NCBI RefSeq assembly: GCF_000620705.1
Contig: NZ_KK211166.1
Coordinates: 809,692-873,691 of the forward strand
From: Nocardioides sp. URHA0020
GTDB taxonomy: Bacteria; Actinomycetota; Actinomycetes; Propionibacteriales; Nocardioidaceae
Direction of reading: 5' to 3'
DNA: 64,000 nt
Position numbers and translations under genes: made by a program. The notes under the pieces were generated by a model. That model searched no databases and was not told the origin of the DNA. It was given only the letters and a program-made list of their open reading frames with translations. Below, one piece after another: positions 51,446 to 61,316 of the stretch. How positions within the stretch are numbered: the first letter of the stretch is position 1; every line of letters begins with the position of its first letter.

Positions 51446-53080
51446 ATGGATGGCGACCAGATCCTCACCACCGGCCTCTTCCTCGCCGTCGTCGCGGTCA
51501 CCATCGGCATCACCTTCTGGGCGAGCCGGCAGACCTCCGGCGCGGCCGACTTCTACGCCGGCGGCCGCGGCTTCTCGCCGGTCCAGAACGGGCTCGCGAT
51601 CGGCGGCGACTACATGTCGGCCGCGTCGTTCCTCGGCATCTCCGGCATCATCGCGCTGAGCGGGTACGACGGGTTCCTCTACTCGATCGGCTTCCTGGTC
51701 GCGTGGCTGGTGGCCCTGCTGCTCGTCGCCGAGATGCTGCGCAACTCCGGTCGCTACACGATGGCCGACCAGTTGGCGTTCCGGATGCGCCAGCGACCGG
51801 TCCGCACGGCGGCCGCCACCTCGACCGTCGTGGTCTCGATCTTCTACCTGCTCGCCCAGATGGTCGGCGCCGGCGCGCTCGTGGCGCTGCTGCTCGACGT
51901 CAGCAGCGACACCGCCAAGAACATCACCATCTTCGGCGTCGGCGCCCTGATGATCTTCTACGTCACGGTCGGCGGGATGAAGGGCACGACCTGGGTGCAG
52001 ATCGTCAAGGCGGTGCTGCTGATGGCGGGCTCGGCCCTGATCGTCGTGCTGGTGCTGGCCAAGTTCGGCTTCAACCTCTCCGACCTGCTCGGCACCGCCG
52101 CCTCCAACACCGGCAAGGGCCAGGCGTTCCTGGAGCCCGGCTTGAAGTACGGCGTGAGCGACACCAGCAAGATCGACTTCCTCTCGCTCGGGATCGCGCT
52201 GGTGCTCGGCACGGCGGGCCTGCCGCACATCCTGATCCGCTTCTACACCGTGCCGACCTCGCGGGACGCACGGAAGTCGGTGCTGTGGGCGATCGGGCTG
52301 ATCGGCGTCTTCTACCTCTTCACGCTGGTCCTCGGCTTCGGAGCCGCGGCGCTGCTGAACAAGACCGACTACGCCAAGGTGGTCGCGTCCGGCGGCAACC
52401 TGGCCTCGCCGCTGCTCGCCCAGACCGTGGGCGGCGGCGACGGGTCGACCGGGGGCGCCGTCCTGCTGGCCCTGATCTCCGCCGTCGCGTTCGCCACCAT
52501 CCTCGCCGTGGTCGCCGGGCTCACCCTGACCTCCTCCGTCAGCGTCGCGCACGACATCTACAACGGCGTGATCCGACGGGGCGAGGCCTCGGAGGGCGAG
52601 GAGCTCAAGGTCGCCCGGTGGGCGGCCCTCGCGATCGGCCTGGTCGCGATCCTGCTGGCGATCCCCGCACAGCGGCTCAACGTCGCCTTCCTGGTGGCGC
52701 TGGCGTTCGCGGTCGCGGCCTCGGCCAACCTGCCGGCGATCGTCTACAACATGTTCTGGAAGGGCTTCAACACCCGCGGCGCCGTCTGGAGCATCTACGG
52801 CGGCCTGATCTCGTCGGTCGGCCTGGTGATCTTCTCCCCGATCATGTCGGGCAAGGGCACCGACCCGGTCAGCGGCAAGAACCTGTCACTGCTGCCGACC
52901 AGCATCGACATCTCCTGGTTCCCGTTGGAGAACCCCGGCATCGTGTCGATCCCGCTCGGCTTCTTCCTGGGCTGGCTGGGCTCGGTCACCTCCCGGGAGC
53001 CGGCCGCCGAGGAGCGCTACACCGAGCTCGAGGTCCGGGCCCTCACGGGCGCCGGCTCCGAGAAGGCCGTCCAGCACTGA
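51446..53080 (+). CDS. actP: cation:acetate symporter ActP/MctC
   Basis: A 544-residue SSS-family symporter with 13 hydrophobic segments and characteristic motifs: FYAGGRGFSPVQNGLAIGGD, MSAASFLGISG, VGGMKGTTWVQIVKA, and GTAGLPHILIRFYTVPTSRD. Among SSS proteins this is the acetate/short monocarboxylate branch. It sits in an operon with DUF485 and directly before acs, so uptake and activation of acetate are encoded together. The ATG follows the DUF485 stop by one base. A hairpin separates it from acs. Confidence 0.93.
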   Translation: MDGDQILTTGLFLAVVAVTIGITFWASRQTSGAADFYAGGRGFSPVQNGLAIGGDYMSAASFLGISGIIALSGYDGFLYSIGFLVAWLVALLLVAEMLRNSGRYTMADQLAFRMRQRPVRTAAATSTVVVSIFYLLAQMVGAGALVALLLDVSSDTAKNITIFGVGALMIFYVTVGGMKGTTWVQIVKAVLLMAGSALIVVLVLAKFGFNLSDLLGTAASNTGKGQAFLEPGLKYGVSDTSKIDFLSLGIALVLGTAGLPHILIRFYTVPTSRDARKSVLWAIGLIGVFYLFTLVLGFGAAALLNKTDYAKVVASGGNLASPLLAQTVGGGDGSTGGAVLLALISAVAFATILAVVAGLTLTSSVSVAHDIYNGVIRRGEASEGEELKVARWAALAIGLVAILLAIPAQRLNVAFLVALAFAVAASANLPAIVYNMFWKGFNTRGAVWSIYGGLISSVGLVIFSPIMSGKGTDPVSGKNLSLLPTSIDISWFPLENPGIVSIPLGFFLGWLGSVTSREPAAEERYTELEVRALTGAGSEKAVQH

Positions 53081-53093
53081 CCCGCCCGCCACC

Positions 53094-53125
53094 GGTACCC
53101 GCCACGTCCTAATGTGGCGGGTACC
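53094..53125. terminator. 12-bp-stem hairpin between actP and acs
   Basis: GGTACCCGCCAC (53094-53105) and GTGGCGGGTACC (53114-53125) are perfect complements around an 8-base loop. It lies 14 bp after the actP stop and 33 bp before the acs start, so it may end the actP transcript or attenuate read-through into acs. Confidence 0.7.
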
Positions 53126-53158
53126 ACTACTTCCGACCCGGACAGTCCAGGAGAGATC

Positions 53159-55165
53159 GTGAGCGCTGAATCCCCCGAGAGTGGGACCCTGTCGAACCTC
53201 CTCAAGGAGGACCGTCGCTTCGAGCCGCCGGCCGCCATCGCCGAGCACGCCAACCTCCAGGCGGAGGCGTACGACCGGGCCGCGTCGGATCGCGACGCGT
53301 TCTGGGCCGAGCAGGCCGAGCGCCTCGACTGGAGCCAGAGGTGGGACCGGGTGCTGGACTGGGACGATGCCCCCTTCGCGAAGTGGTTCGTGGGCGGCAG
53401 GCTCAACGCGTCGTACAACTGCGTCGACCGGCACGTCGAGGCAGGTCGCGGCGACAAGGTCGCGATCCACTGGGTCGGCGAGCCGCTGGACGACACCCGC
53501 GACCTGACCTACGCGCAGCTCAAGGACGAGGTCAGCAAGGCGGCCAACGCGCTGATCGACCTCGGCGTGCAGACCGGCGACCGGGTCGCGATCTACCTGC
53601 CGATGATCCCCGAGGCCGTCATCGCGATGCTGGCCTGCGCGCGGATCGGCGCCCCGCACACCGTGGTCTTCGGCGGCTTCTCGGCCGACGCCCTGGCCTC
53701 GAGGCTCGACGACTGCCAGGCGAAGGTCGTCATCACCGCCGACGGTGGCTACCGGCGCGGTGCGCCCTCGGCGCTGAAGCCGGCGGTCGACGAGGCGCGC
53801 ACCAAGACCGGCCGAGAGAGTGGGCACCGCGTCGAGAAGGTGCTCGTCGTACGCCGCACCGGCCAGGACCTGGGCGAGGACGGGTGGGACGACAGCGTCG
53901 ACGTGTGGTGGCACGACGTGGTCGACACCGCCTCCCCGGAGCACACCCCCGAGGCCTTCGACGCCGAGCACCCCCTCTACGTCATGTACACCTCCGGCAC
54001 GACGGGTAAGCCGAAGGGCATCCTGCACACGACCGGCGGCTACCTGGTCGGCACGTCGTACACGCACTGGGCGGTCTTCGACCTCAAGGCCGACACGGAC
54101 GTCTACTGGTGCTCGGCCGACATCGGCTGGGTGACCGGGCACTCGTACCTCGTCTACGGGCCGCTCGCGAACGGCGCCACCCAGGTGATGTACGAGGGCA
54201 CCCCGGACGCGCCCGAGCGGGGCCGCTGGTGGCAGATCATCCAGGACTACAAGGTCACGATCTTCTACACCGCCCCGACCGCGATCCGGTCCTTCATGAA
54301 GCAGGGCCGCGAGATCCCGGACCGCTTCGACATGTCGTCCCTGCGGATCCTGGGCTCGGTCGGCGAGCCGATCAACCCCGAGGCCTACGTCTGGTACCGC
54401 CACGTCATCGGTGGCGACCGCACCCCCGTGGTCGACACCTGGTGGCAGACCGAGACCGGCATGATCATGATCAGCCCGCTGCCCGGGGTCACGCACGGCA
54501 AGCCCGGGTCGGCGATGATCCCGATCCCGGGCGTCGCGGCCGACGTCGTGACCGAGGAGGGCGCCTCGGTGCCCAACGGGTCCGGTGGGTACCTCGTGCT
54601 CACGGAGCCGTGGCCCTCGATGCTGCGCACGATCTGGGGCGACGACCAGCGCTACCGCGACACCTACTGGTCCCGGTACGCCGACCAGGGCTGGTACTTC
54701 GCCGGCGACGGCGCGAAGAAGGACTCCGACGGGGACCTGTGGGTCCTCGGCCGGGTCGACGACGTCATGAACGTCTCCGGTCACCGGCTCTCCACCACCG
54801 AGATCGAGTCGGCGCTGGTCTCCCACCCCAAGGTTGCCGAGGCCGCGGTGGTCGGCGCCAAGGACGAGGACACCGGCCAGGCGGTCTGCGCGTTCGTGAT
54901 CCTGCGCGACGAGGCCGGCGACGGCGGTGCCGACATCGTCGAGGAGCTGCGCAACCACGTGCGCAAGGAGATCGGCGCGATCGCCAAGCCCCGCCAGATC
55001 ATGATCGTCCCGGAGCTCCCGAAGACCCGCTCGGGCAAGATCATGCGGCGCCTGCTGCGCGACGTGGCCGAGCACCGCGAGGTCGGAGACGTGACCACGC
55101 TCGCCGACTCCACGGTCATGGACCTGATCTCGGCCCAGGAGAACGCCGGCTCCTCCGACGAGTAG
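53159..55165 (+). CDS. acs: acetyl-CoA synthetase
   Basis: A 668-residue AMP-forming acetate-CoA ligase. Signatures are [11 protein letters not shown] (ATP-binding P-loop), [16 protein letters not shown] with the acetate-pocket Trp region, [20 protein letters not shown] at the hinge, and [12 protein letters not shown] with the C-terminal catalytic Lys that is the usual acetylation site. It makes acetyl-CoA from acetate, ATP and CoA. The GTG at 53159 is preceded by AGGAG; an upstream start at 53114 lies inside the hairpin and is rejected. It works with the ActP symporter next to it. Confidence 0.96.
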   Translation: MSAESPESGTLSNLLKEDRRFEPPAAIAEHANLQAEAYDRAASDRDAFWAEQAERLDWSQRWDRVLDWDDAPFAKWFVGGRLNASYNCVDRHVEAGRGDKVAIHWVGEPLDDTRDLTYAQLKDEVSKAANALIDLGVQTGDRVAIYLPMIPEAVIAMLACARIGAPHTVVFGGFSADALASRLDDCQAKVVITADGGYRRGAPSALKPAVDEARTKTGRESGHRVEKVLVVRRTGQDLGEDGWDDSVDVWWHDVVDTASPEHTPEAFDAEHPLYVMYTSGTTGKPKGILHTTGGYLVGTSYTHWAVFDLKADTDVYWCSADIGWVTGHSYLVYGPLANGATQVMYEGTPDAPERGRWWQIIQDYKVTIFYTAPTAIRSFMKQGREIPDRFDMSSLRILGSVGEPINPEAYVWYRHVIGGDRTPVVDTWWQTETGMIMISPLPGVTHGKPGSAMIPIPGVAADVVTEEGASVPNGSGGYLVLTEPWPSMLRTIWGDDQRYRDTYWSRYADQGWYFAGDGAKKDSDGDLWVLGRVDDVMNVSGHRLSTTEIESALVSHPKVAEAAVVGAKDEDTGQAVCAFVILRDEAGDGGADIVEELRNHVRKEIGAIAKPRQIMIVPELPKTRSGKIMRRLLRDVAEHREVGDVTTLADSTVMDLISAQENAGSSDE

Positions 55166-55287
55166 CCGGGCCGGTGCCTCGTGCGCGAGGGTTGACGCGC
55201 ACGGGCACCGGCTCGACATCTGTAGGGTGGGCGCAGGTGCGCCGGGAAGTCTGGTCGGCATGATGACGTCGACCCCTGAGGACCATC

Positions 55288-56601
55288 GTGACCACTTCTC
55301 CACCACCCGCACCGCACCGCTCCCGGCTGTTCGCCCGCGGCTCGTTCCTCGAGAGCTCGCGGACCGCGCAGATCCTGCGCGCGGAGACGACGGGAGGCAT
55401 CCTGCTGCTGGTGGCCGCGACCGTCGCGCTGGTGTGGGCCAACAGCCCGGTCCGCGACTCCTACTTCTCGCTGCGCGACACGGTCGTCGGTCCGCACGCG
55501 CTGCACCTGGACCTGTCCCTCGGTGGCTGGGCGTCTGACGGCCTGCTGGCCATCTTCTTCTTCGTCGCCGGCCTCGAGCTCAAGCGCGAGTTCGTCGCGG
55601 GCGACCTGCGCGACCCGCGGCGGGCCGCGCTGCCCGTGGTCGCCGCCGTCGGCGGCATGGTCACCCCGGCCGTCGTCTACGTGCTCTGGAACCTCGGCTC
55701 CGACGGCGAGCTCGTCGGGTGGGCGATCCCGACCGCGACCGACATCGCCTTCGCGGTCGCGATCCTGGCCGTCATCAGCACCCACCTGCCCACCGGGCTG
55801 CGCACCTTTCTGCTGACCCTGGCGGTCGTGGACGACCTCCTCGCGATCACGATCATCGCGCTCTTCTACACCGACCACCTCAGCCCGGCGTACCTCCTGC
55901 TCGCCCTGGTGCCGATCGCGGCCTTCGGCGCCCTCGCCCAGCGGCGGATCTACCGCGGCTGGCTGCTGCTGCCGCTCGCGCTGGTCGCGTGGGCCCTGGT
56001 CCACGCGTCGGGCGTGCACGCCACGGTCGCCGGCGTGCTGCTGGCCTTCACGGTGCCGGTCGTCCGGTCCGACGGGGCCCCCGGACGCGGCCTCGCCGAG
56101 CACCTCGAGCACCTGGTCCGGCCGATCTCGGCAGGTGTCGCCGTACCAGTCTTCGCCTTCTTCGCCGCCGGCGTGTACGTCGGCGGGCTGTCGGGGCTGA
56201 CCGACTCGCTCACCGACCCGATCGCGCTGGGGGTCATCTGCGGCCTCGTCGTCGGCAAGAGCGTCGGCATCGCGGGCTCGACCTGGCTGCTCGCGAGGTT
56301 CACCCGCGCCACGCTCGACGACGAGCTCACCTGGGTCGACGTCATCGGGATGGCGATGCTCGCCGGTGTCGGCTTCACGGTCTCGCTGCTGATCGGCGAG
56401 CTCGCCTTCGGCAACGGCACGACCGCCGACGACCACGCCAAGGTGGGCGTGCTGGTCGGGTCCCTCGTCGCGACCGCGCTCGCGGCCGTCGTGCTCCGCG
56501 GCCGCAACCGCACCTACCGCAGGCTCTGCGAGCTCGAGGAGCGTGACTCCGACCGGGACGGGGTACCCGACGTCTACCAGCACGACGACGAGACACACTG
56601 A
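55288..56601 (+). CDS. nhaA: Na+/H+ antiporter NhaA
   Basis: A 437-residue NhaA with about 12 membrane helices. The ion-binding motifs are present: [15 protein letters not shown] with the paired region of helix IV and [13 protein letters not shown] with the two adjacent Asp of helix V. It exchanges sodium for protons and helps in pH and salt homeostasis. The charged C-terminal tail ends in [16 protein letters not shown], a calcium-binding-like acidic stretch. The GTG start at 55288 is about 120 bp after acs, so it may have its own promoter. Confidence 0.94.
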   Translation: MTTSPPPAPHRSRLFARGSFLESSRTAQILRAETTGGILLLVAATVALVWANSPVRDSYFSLRDTVVGPHALHLDLSLGGWASDGLLAIFFFVAGLELKREFVAGDLRDPRRAALPVVAAVGGMVTPAVVYVLWNLGSDGELVGWAIPTATDIAFAVAILAVISTHLPTGLRTFLLTLAVVDDLLAITIIALFYTDHLSPAYLLLALVPIAAFGALAQRRIYRGWLLLPLALVAWALVHASGVHATVAGVLLAFTVPVVRSDGAPGRGLAEHLEHLVRPISAGVAVPVFAFFAAGVYVGGLSGLTDSLTDPIALGVICGLVVGKSVGIAGSTWLLARFTRATLDDELTWVDVIGMAMLAGVGFTVSLLIGELAFGNGTTADDHAKVGVLVGSLVATALAAVVLRGRNRTYRRLCELEERDSDRDGVPDVYQHDDETH

Positions 56602-56622
56602 GGGTTCTGTAGGGTGACGCGC

Positions 56623-57033
56623 ATGGCGAGCAACCAGGTCCACGAGCCCGAGCCCACCATCGGTCGGCTGGTCCACGACGCCACCCGCGACGTCTCCACG
56701 CTGGTGCAGAAGGAGATCCAGCTCGCGAAGTCGGAGCTGAAGGTCAGCGTCAAGGCCGGCGGGATCGGCATCGGCCTCTTCGCGGCGGCCGGGTTCATCC
56801 TGGTGCTCGCGGTGATCATGCTGTCTGTCGCCTTCGCCTACTTCATCAACTGGAACGGCGAGGGCCTCGCGCTGCACTGGGCGTTCCTGATCGTCTTCGG
56901 CGCCTACGCCCTGATCGCCGCGCTGCTCGGCTTCCTCGGCGTCCGCAGCGTCAAGAAGGTGCGCGCGCCCGAGCGCGCGATCGAGCAGGGCAAGGGCATC
57001 CCGAACGCGCTCAAGGGCAAGCACACCGTCTGA
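56623..57033 (+). CDS. phage-holin-superfamily III (DUF1469-type) membrane protein
   Basis: A 136-residue protein with an N-terminal cytosolic helix (IGRLVHDATRDVSTLVQKEI), two membrane helices (IGIGLFAAAGFILVLAVIML and WAFLIVFGAYALIAALLGFL) and a basic tail. The pattern, including the QKEIQLAKSEL motif, is that of the actinobacterial putative superfamily III holins, which are chromosomal and not tied to phage. The function is unknown; an envelope role is likely. The ATG at 56623 is preferred over a GTG at 56614. It lies 21 bp after nhaA. Confidence 0.85.
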   Translation: MASNQVHEPEPTIGRLVHDATRDVSTLVQKEIQLAKSELKVSVKAGGIGIGLFAAAGFILVLAVIMLSVAFAYFINWNGEGLALHWAFLIVFGAYALIAALLGFLGVRSVKKVRAPERAIEQGKGIPNALKGKHTV

Positions 57034-57072
57034 GGCTCGCGGCTCTCGCCACGGTGCCGGCGCGTCGCGCTC

Positions 57073-58248
57073 TCAGCCGGCGCAGTCACCCGTGCTGACC
57101 TGGTCGGAGCTCGTCCGGCCGGCAGCGGCAGCCCGCGAGACCTGGTCGGCCGTCAACGCGTAGCCGGTGTCGTGGTCGTTGACCGACGCGGCGAAGACCA
57201 CGCCCGCGACGTTGCCCCGCGAGGTCACGATCGGCCCGCCGGAGTTGCCCGGACGGATCAGTCCGCGCAGGGAGAAGACCTCGCGGATGACGGTCCCGTT
57301 GCCGTAGATGTCCGGGGAGCGCAGCCGCTGCTGGGAGCGGATCCGCCCCGGCTGGACGTCGTACGGACCGTCCTCGGGGTAGCCGAGGATCGCCACGTCG
57401 GCGCCGGGCTTGGCGGTGAGGTCGAACTTGAGCGCCTTGGTGTCGCCGCTGTCGAAGGCGAGCACGGCGACGTCGACGTCGGGGTTGTAGTAGACGACGT
57501 CGGCCGAGACCGTCGTGTCGCCGATCATGACCTCGGGGTCGTCGACGCCCGCGACGACGTGGGCGTTGGTCATCAGCCGGTTCTGGGCGTAGACGAAGCC
57601 GGAGCCCTCGACGCCGCGCCCGCAGTCGTTGCTGCCGCGGATCTTGACGACGCTCGCCGCGGCCCGCTGGACGTCGGGATCGCGCAGCAGGCGCTTGTCG
57701 CCCGGTCCCACCTCGACGATCCGCTCGGGTGCGAAAGGCTCGAGGTAGCGCGGGAAGAAGGTGGTGCCGACCACGTTGTTGAAGGCCTGGAGCGCCCCGT
57801 CGGCGGTGTCGGGCAGTGCCTCGTCGACGTGGGCGAGGACCGTGGAGCTGCGCACCAGCGGGGTGACGCCACCGATCCGGGAGCCCGAGATCGCGACGCC
57901 GAGCGCCCACGCGACCACCAGCACGGCGAGCGCGCTGAGCAGCGCACCGCCGACCGCGTCGACCGCGCGCACCGGCTGCCACGTGATCCGGTCCCGGATC
58001 CGCGATCCGACGAACTGGAGCACCGCCTGGCCCAGCGACGCGGAGATGATCACGATAAAGAGCGCACCGAGGGAGACCCACATCGAGGGGTTCGCGTCGC
58101 CCAGCGCCGTCGGGGCGAGCCACACCCCGAACAGCCCACCGATCAGCAGCCCGGTCGTGGCGAAGACGCCGGTGATGAAGCCCTGCCAGTAGCCGGAGAG
58201 CGCGTAGGCGAGCACCAGCACGACGAGCAGCCAGTCGAGCATGTTCAT
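57073..58248 (-). CDS. marP: MarP-type membrane serine protease
   Basis: A 391-residue protein. Four N-terminal membrane helices with the CvpA-like pattern (MLDWLLVVLVLAYALSGYWQ) are followed by a periplasmic chymotrypsin-like protease with H in NAHVVAG, D in DVDVAVL and S in GNSGGPIV. Two Cys (in NDCGRG and the C-terminal GDCAG) could form a disulphide. In M. tuberculosis the homologue Rv3671c is needed for acid and oxidative stress survival. It is the last of the nth-tlpA-nudix-marP minus-strand operon, and its start overlaps the stop of the nudix gene (ATGA). Confidence 0.92.
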   Translation of the reverse strand: MNMLDWLLVVLVLAYALSGYWQGFITGVFATTGLLIGGLFGVWLAPTALGDANPSMWVSLGALFIVIISASLGQAVLQFVGSRIRDRITWQPVRAVDAVGGALLSALAVLVVAWALGVAISGSRIGGVTPLVRSSTVLAHVDEALPDTADGALQAFNNVVGTTFFPRYLEPFAPERIVEVGPGDKRLLRDPDVQRAAASVVKIRGSNDCGRGVEGSGFVYAQNRLMTNAHVVAGVDDPEVMIGDTTVSADVVYYNPDVDVAVLAFDSGDTKALKFDLTAKPGADVAILGYPEDGPYDVQPGRIRSQQRLRSPDIYGNGTVIREVFSLRGLIRPGNSGGPIVTSRGNVAGVVFAASVNDHDTGYALTADQVSRAAAAGRTSSDQVSTGDCAG

Positions 58249-58979
58249 CGGGCACCCCCTCTGCGCTGGTCGTCGTCGATGTCGAGCAGATCGGTGCCGC
58301 GCCGCTCGCGCCCAGTGAACATGTACGACGGGAGGTCGCGCACCTGCGACTCGTCCCATGGGACGGACCAGCCGAGGAAGTCCAGCAGGCGAGCGATGAT
58401 CCCGCCGGTGAATCCCCAGAGGATGACGTCGTGGTCTGGACCGATCAGGAACCCCGGGCTGCGGTAGTCCCCGGTCGGCAGCTGCACGGTGATGCGGTGG
58501 GCGGGGTCGACCAGCTCGGCGAGCGGCACGTGGTGGATCGCGTGCACCTCGGCGCGGCTGACCACCGAGGCCTGGGCCTGCCCGGTCCACCAGCCGAGGA
58601 CGGGCGTGACCGCGAAGTTGCTCGGCGGCAGCCAGAGCTCGGGCAGCTGCCCGAAGACCGTGACGGAGCTCGGGGGGACCCCGACCTCCTCCTCCGCCTC
58701 CCTCAGCGCGGCCTGGACGACGTCCTCCCCCGGGTCCAGCGACCCACCGGGGAACGACACCTGGCCCGGGTGCGAGCGCATGTCGTGCGCCCGCTCGGTG
58801 AGCAGCAGCTCACCGCCCTGCGGGCCCTCGCCGAAGAGCATCAGGACGGCGCCGCGCCGGGCGTCGCCGCCCGGTGGCGGCACGAACCGGGTGAGGTCGG
58901 AGGCCTCGATGTCGCGGGCCGCCTGCTCGACCGGCCGCAGCCAGTCCGGGAGCCCCGCCCCGGGCTCCGATCCGCTCAC
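58245..58979 (-). CDS. NUDIX hydrolase (CoA diphosphatase-like)
   Basis: A 244-residue Nudix protein with a full Nudix box GGSLDPGEDVVQAALREAEE followed by EVG. Upstream is the SHPGQVSFPGG segment typical of the CoA-diphosphatase (NudL/YeaB) branch. It probably cleaves CoA or a related nucleotide diphosphate. The position between tlpA and marP is the same as Rv3672c in mycobacteria. The GTG start overlaps the tlpA stop (GTGA). Confidence 0.9.
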   Translation of the reverse strand: MSGSEPGAGLPDWLRPVEQAARDIEASDLTRFVPPPGGDARRGAVLMLFGEGPQGGELLLTERAHDMRSHPGQVSFPGGSLDPGEDVVQAALREAEEEVGVPPSSVTVFGQLPELWLPPSNFAVTPVLGWWTGQAQASVVSRAEVHAIHHVPLAELVDPAHRITVQLPTGDYRSPGFLIGPDHDVILWGFTGGIIARLLDFLGWSVPWDESQVRDLPSYMFTGRERRGTDLLDIDDDQRRGGAR

Positions 58980-59593
58980 AGGCGGACCCCGAGGTGCTTC
59001 TCGACCAGGCCGACCAGGTCGTCGACGCTCTTGACCCGGCCGAGCTCGAGGGTGACGGTGCCGTCCTCGGCGACGAACGCGAACGACGGCACCGCGATCC
59101 GTGCCGCGAACGGCGGCTTCGCCTGCAGGTCGCCCTGGGTGTCGGCGAGCAGCGGGTAGGTCACGCCGGACCGCTTCGCGAGGTCGAACGCCGCCGCCGT
59201 CTGGTTGTCCTGGTAGTCGATGCCGATGACGGGGACCTGGTCGCCGTACCTCTCGTAGAAGGCGGCGATCTCCGGCATCTCCTTGACGCAGGGGCCGCAC
59301 CACGACGCCCACAGGTTGACCACGAGCGGACCCCGCAGGCCGGCCAGGTCGACGTCCTCGCCGCCACCGAGGCACGGCAGCGTGACGTCCGGGAGGCCGT
59401 GGTCGACCGGCGCGCCGGTGCCCGGCTCACAGGCCTCGATGCCGGCCTCGGTCCTGAGGGTGCGCAGCTGCGGGGTGTCGACGTCGATCCGCGCCGCGCC
59501 CGGCGAGGGGATGTCGTCGCTGCTGCAGCCCGCGACCAGGCCGGAGCAGACCAGCAGCGCCGCGACCAGCGCGGCGGTGGCGGACCACCTCAT
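58976..59593 (-). CDS. TlpA/ResA-like thioredoxin lipoprotein
   Basis: A 205-residue secreted thioredoxin-fold protein. The N-terminus is a lipoprotein signal ([20 protein letters not shown] with lipobox VAGC). The redox site is WASWCGPC in [20 protein letters not shown]. It is probably a membrane-anchored thiol-disulphide reductase outside the cell membrane, equivalent to Rv3673c. It may help fold MarP, which has a disulphide-like pair. The ATG overlaps the stop of nth (ATGA). Confidence 0.92.
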   Translation of the reverse strand: MRWSATAALVAALLVCSGLVAGCSSDDIPSPGAARIDVDTPQLRTLRTEAGIEACEPGTGAPVDHGLPDVTLPCLGGGEDVDLAGLRGPLVVNLWASWCGPCVKEMPEIAAFYERYGDQVPVIGIDYQDNQTAAAFDLAKRSGVTYPLLADTQGDLQAKPPFAARIAVPSFAFVAEDGTVTLELGRVKSVDDLVGLVEKHLGVRL

Positions 59594-60300
59594 GCGCGGC
59601 CTTCGGTCTTCACCAGCTTGGCTGCGACGTCGGGTTCGGTCGGACCCTCGCCGTACGACGGGCACCACCGGGCGATCGGGCAGGCGCCGCAGGCCGGCTT
59701 CTTGGAGTGGCAGATGCGCCGGCCGTGCCAGATCACGTGGTGGCTGAGCATCGTCCAGTCCTTCGGCGCGAAGAGCGCGCCGACGGCGTGCTCGACCTTG
59801 ACCGGGTCGGTCTCCTCAGTCCAGCCGAACCGGCGGGCCAGCCGGCCGAAGTGCGTGTCGACGGTGATGCCCGGGATGTCGAAGGCGTTGCCCAGGACGA
59901 CGTTGGCGGTCTTGCGACCCACGCCCGGGAGCTTCACCAGGTCGTCGAGCCGGGCGGGCACCTGACCGCCGTGGTCCTCCACGAGCGCGGCGCTGAGCTT
60001 GAGCAGCGACTCGGTCTTGGCGCGGAAGAACCCGAGCGGTCCGATGATCGCCTCGAGGGTGGCGCGGTCGCCGGCGGCCATCGACGGGGCGTCGGGGTAG
60101 GCGGCGAACAGGGTCGGGCGGACGGCGTTGACGCGCTTGTCGGTGGTCTGCGCGGAGAGGACCGTGACGACGAGCAGCTGGAAGGGATCGTCGAAGTCCA
60201 GCTCGCTCCTCGCATCCGGGTAGGTCTCGGCCAGGACGCGGTCGATGCGCCGCGCACGGCGTACGAGACCGGTGCGGGTCTCGGCGACGGGGGCAGGCAC
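59590..60300 (-). CDS. nth: endonuclease III
   Basis: A 236-residue DNA glycosylase/AP lyase. It has the helix-hairpin-helix [12 protein letters not shown] with the catalytic Lys, the catalytic Asp in [11 protein letters not shown], and the [4Fe-4S] loop C-x6-C-x2-C-x5-C ([17 protein letters not shown]). It removes oxidised pyrimidines in base excision repair. The GTG at 60300 is the start consistent with family length. It is divergent from crp, with 168 bp between the starts, as in mycobacteria. Confidence 0.94.
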   Translation of the reverse strand: MPAPVAETRTGLVRRARRIDRVLAETYPDARSELDFDDPFQLLVVTVLSAQTTDKRVNAVRPTLFAAYPDAPSMAAGDRATLEAIIGPLGFFRAKTESLLKLSAALVEDHGGQVPARLDDLVKLPGVGRKTANVVLGNAFDIPGITVDTHFGRLARRFGWTEETDPVKVEHAVGALFAPKDWTMLSHHVIWHGRRICHSKKPACGACPIARWCPSYGEGPTEPDVAAKLVKTEGRA

Positions 60301-60395
60301 GGCGCAAGCGTACGGCGCCGCACGGACAGGGCCCGATTCGACCGGCCCCGGCGGCCCGCGCGATCCGCGCCCGACTTGCGGACACCGGTGCAGCC

Positions 60396-60419
60396 TGTGA
60401 GGTTTGCCACTGGCTAGGA
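60396..60419 (+). promoter_or_regulatory. candidate crp promoter with partial CRP-like site
   Basis: TGTGA (60396-60400) followed after six bases by CCACT resembles a CRP site (TGTGA-N6-TCACA) with three of five matches in the second half. TAGGAT at 60414-60419 could be the -10 element. Both lie 50-70 bases before the crp start. Autoregulation is possible but the match is weak. Confidence 0.3.
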
Positions 60420-60468
60420 TCAACGCGGAACCCGTCTGTTTGCGGGTCATCGGTCACAAGGAGGATCC

Positions 60469-61146
60469 GTGGACAACGACGTACTGCGTCAGGCTCCGCT
60501 CTTCAGCGCACTCGACGACGAGGCCGCCACCGCCCTGCGCGGCTCGATGGCCGACAGCCGGCTGCGGCGCGGCGACGTGCTGTTCCACGAGGGCGACTCG
60601 GGCGACAAGCTGTACGTCGTGCTCGACGGCAAGGTCAAGCTCGGCCGCACGTCCTCGGACGGGCGCGAGAACCTGCTGGCGATCCTCGGCCCCGGCCAGA
60701 TGTTCGGCGAGCTGTCGCTCTTCGACCCGGGCCCGCGCTCGGCGACGGTGACCGCGGTGACCGACGCGACCTTCGCCTCGCTCTCGCACGAGGACCTGCT
60801 GCGCTGGCTCGAGGGCCGCCCGGTCGTCGCCCGGGGGCTGCTCGCCCAGCTCGCCGGCCGCCTGCGCAAGGCCAACGACGTCGTCGCCGACCTCGTCTTC
60901 TCCGACGTCCCTGGCCGGGTCGCCAAGGCGCTGCTCGACCTCGCCGACCGCTTCGGCCGCACCGCCGACGACGGCGTGCACGTCCACCACGACCTCACGC
61001 AGGAGGAGCTCGCCCAGCTGGTCGGCGCCTCCCGCGAGACCGTCAACAAGGCGCTGGCCGACTTCGCCTCCCGCGGGTGGCTGCGCCTCGAGCCCCGCTC
61101 GGTGGTCATCATGGACGTCGAGCGCCTCGGTCGTCGCGCGCGCTGA
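60469..61146 (+). CDS. crp: CRP-family transcriptional regulator
   Basis: A 225-residue CRP/FNR-type regulator. The cyclic-nucleotide domain has the phosphate-binding cassette FGELSLFDPGPRSATV with the conserved E, R and S. The long dimer helix and the C-terminal winged helix (LTQEELAQLVGASRETVNKA) follow. This is the actinobacterial Crp/GlxR lineage (Rv3676), a global cAMP-dependent regulator of carbon use. An AAGGAGG site precedes the GTG at 60469. It probably also controls acs and actP, as in related organisms. Confidence 0.94.
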   Translation: MDNDVLRQAPLFSALDDEAATALRGSMADSRLRRGDVLFHEGDSGDKLYVVLDGKVKLGRTSSDGRENLLAILGPGQMFGELSLFDPGPRSATVTAVTDATFASLSHEDLLRWLEGRPVVARGLLAQLAGRLRKANDVVADLVFSDVPGRVAKALLDLADRFGRTADDGVHVHHDLTQEELAQLVGASRETVNKALADFASRGWLRLEPRSVVIMDVERLGRRAR

Positions 61147-61187
61147 TCGCTGGGTCGCTGGGTCGTTGCGACGGTTTGTCGTTGCGT

Positions 61188-61252
61188 CGGTTTCACCGGT
61201 GCACCGGTGAAACCGTCACTTCTCGGCCGAAGCATCGCCCCAGAAGTGACGG
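61188..61252. terminator. two overlapping hairpins between convergent genes
   Basis: Hairpin 1 is CGGTTTCACCGGT (61188-61200) with its perfect complement at 61203-61215, only 2 bases apart. Hairpin 2 is CCGTCACTTCT (61213-61223) with AGAAGTGACGG (61242-61252). They share three bases (61213-61215), so both cannot be fully paired at once. The site is between crp (+) and the MBL gene (-) and probably terminates both. Confidence 0.7.
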
Positions 61253-61316
61253 GATTGCCTGAGGAGTCGACGGTCCCCGAGCGCCGGGACGCCGGGCGAG
61301 GCAGGCGGGAGCGCGG

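Noticed and set aside
56623..57033. Prophage remnant suggested by the holin-like protein
   Set aside because: Superfamily III holin-like proteins are common chromosomal genes in actinobacteria and no other phage gene is near.
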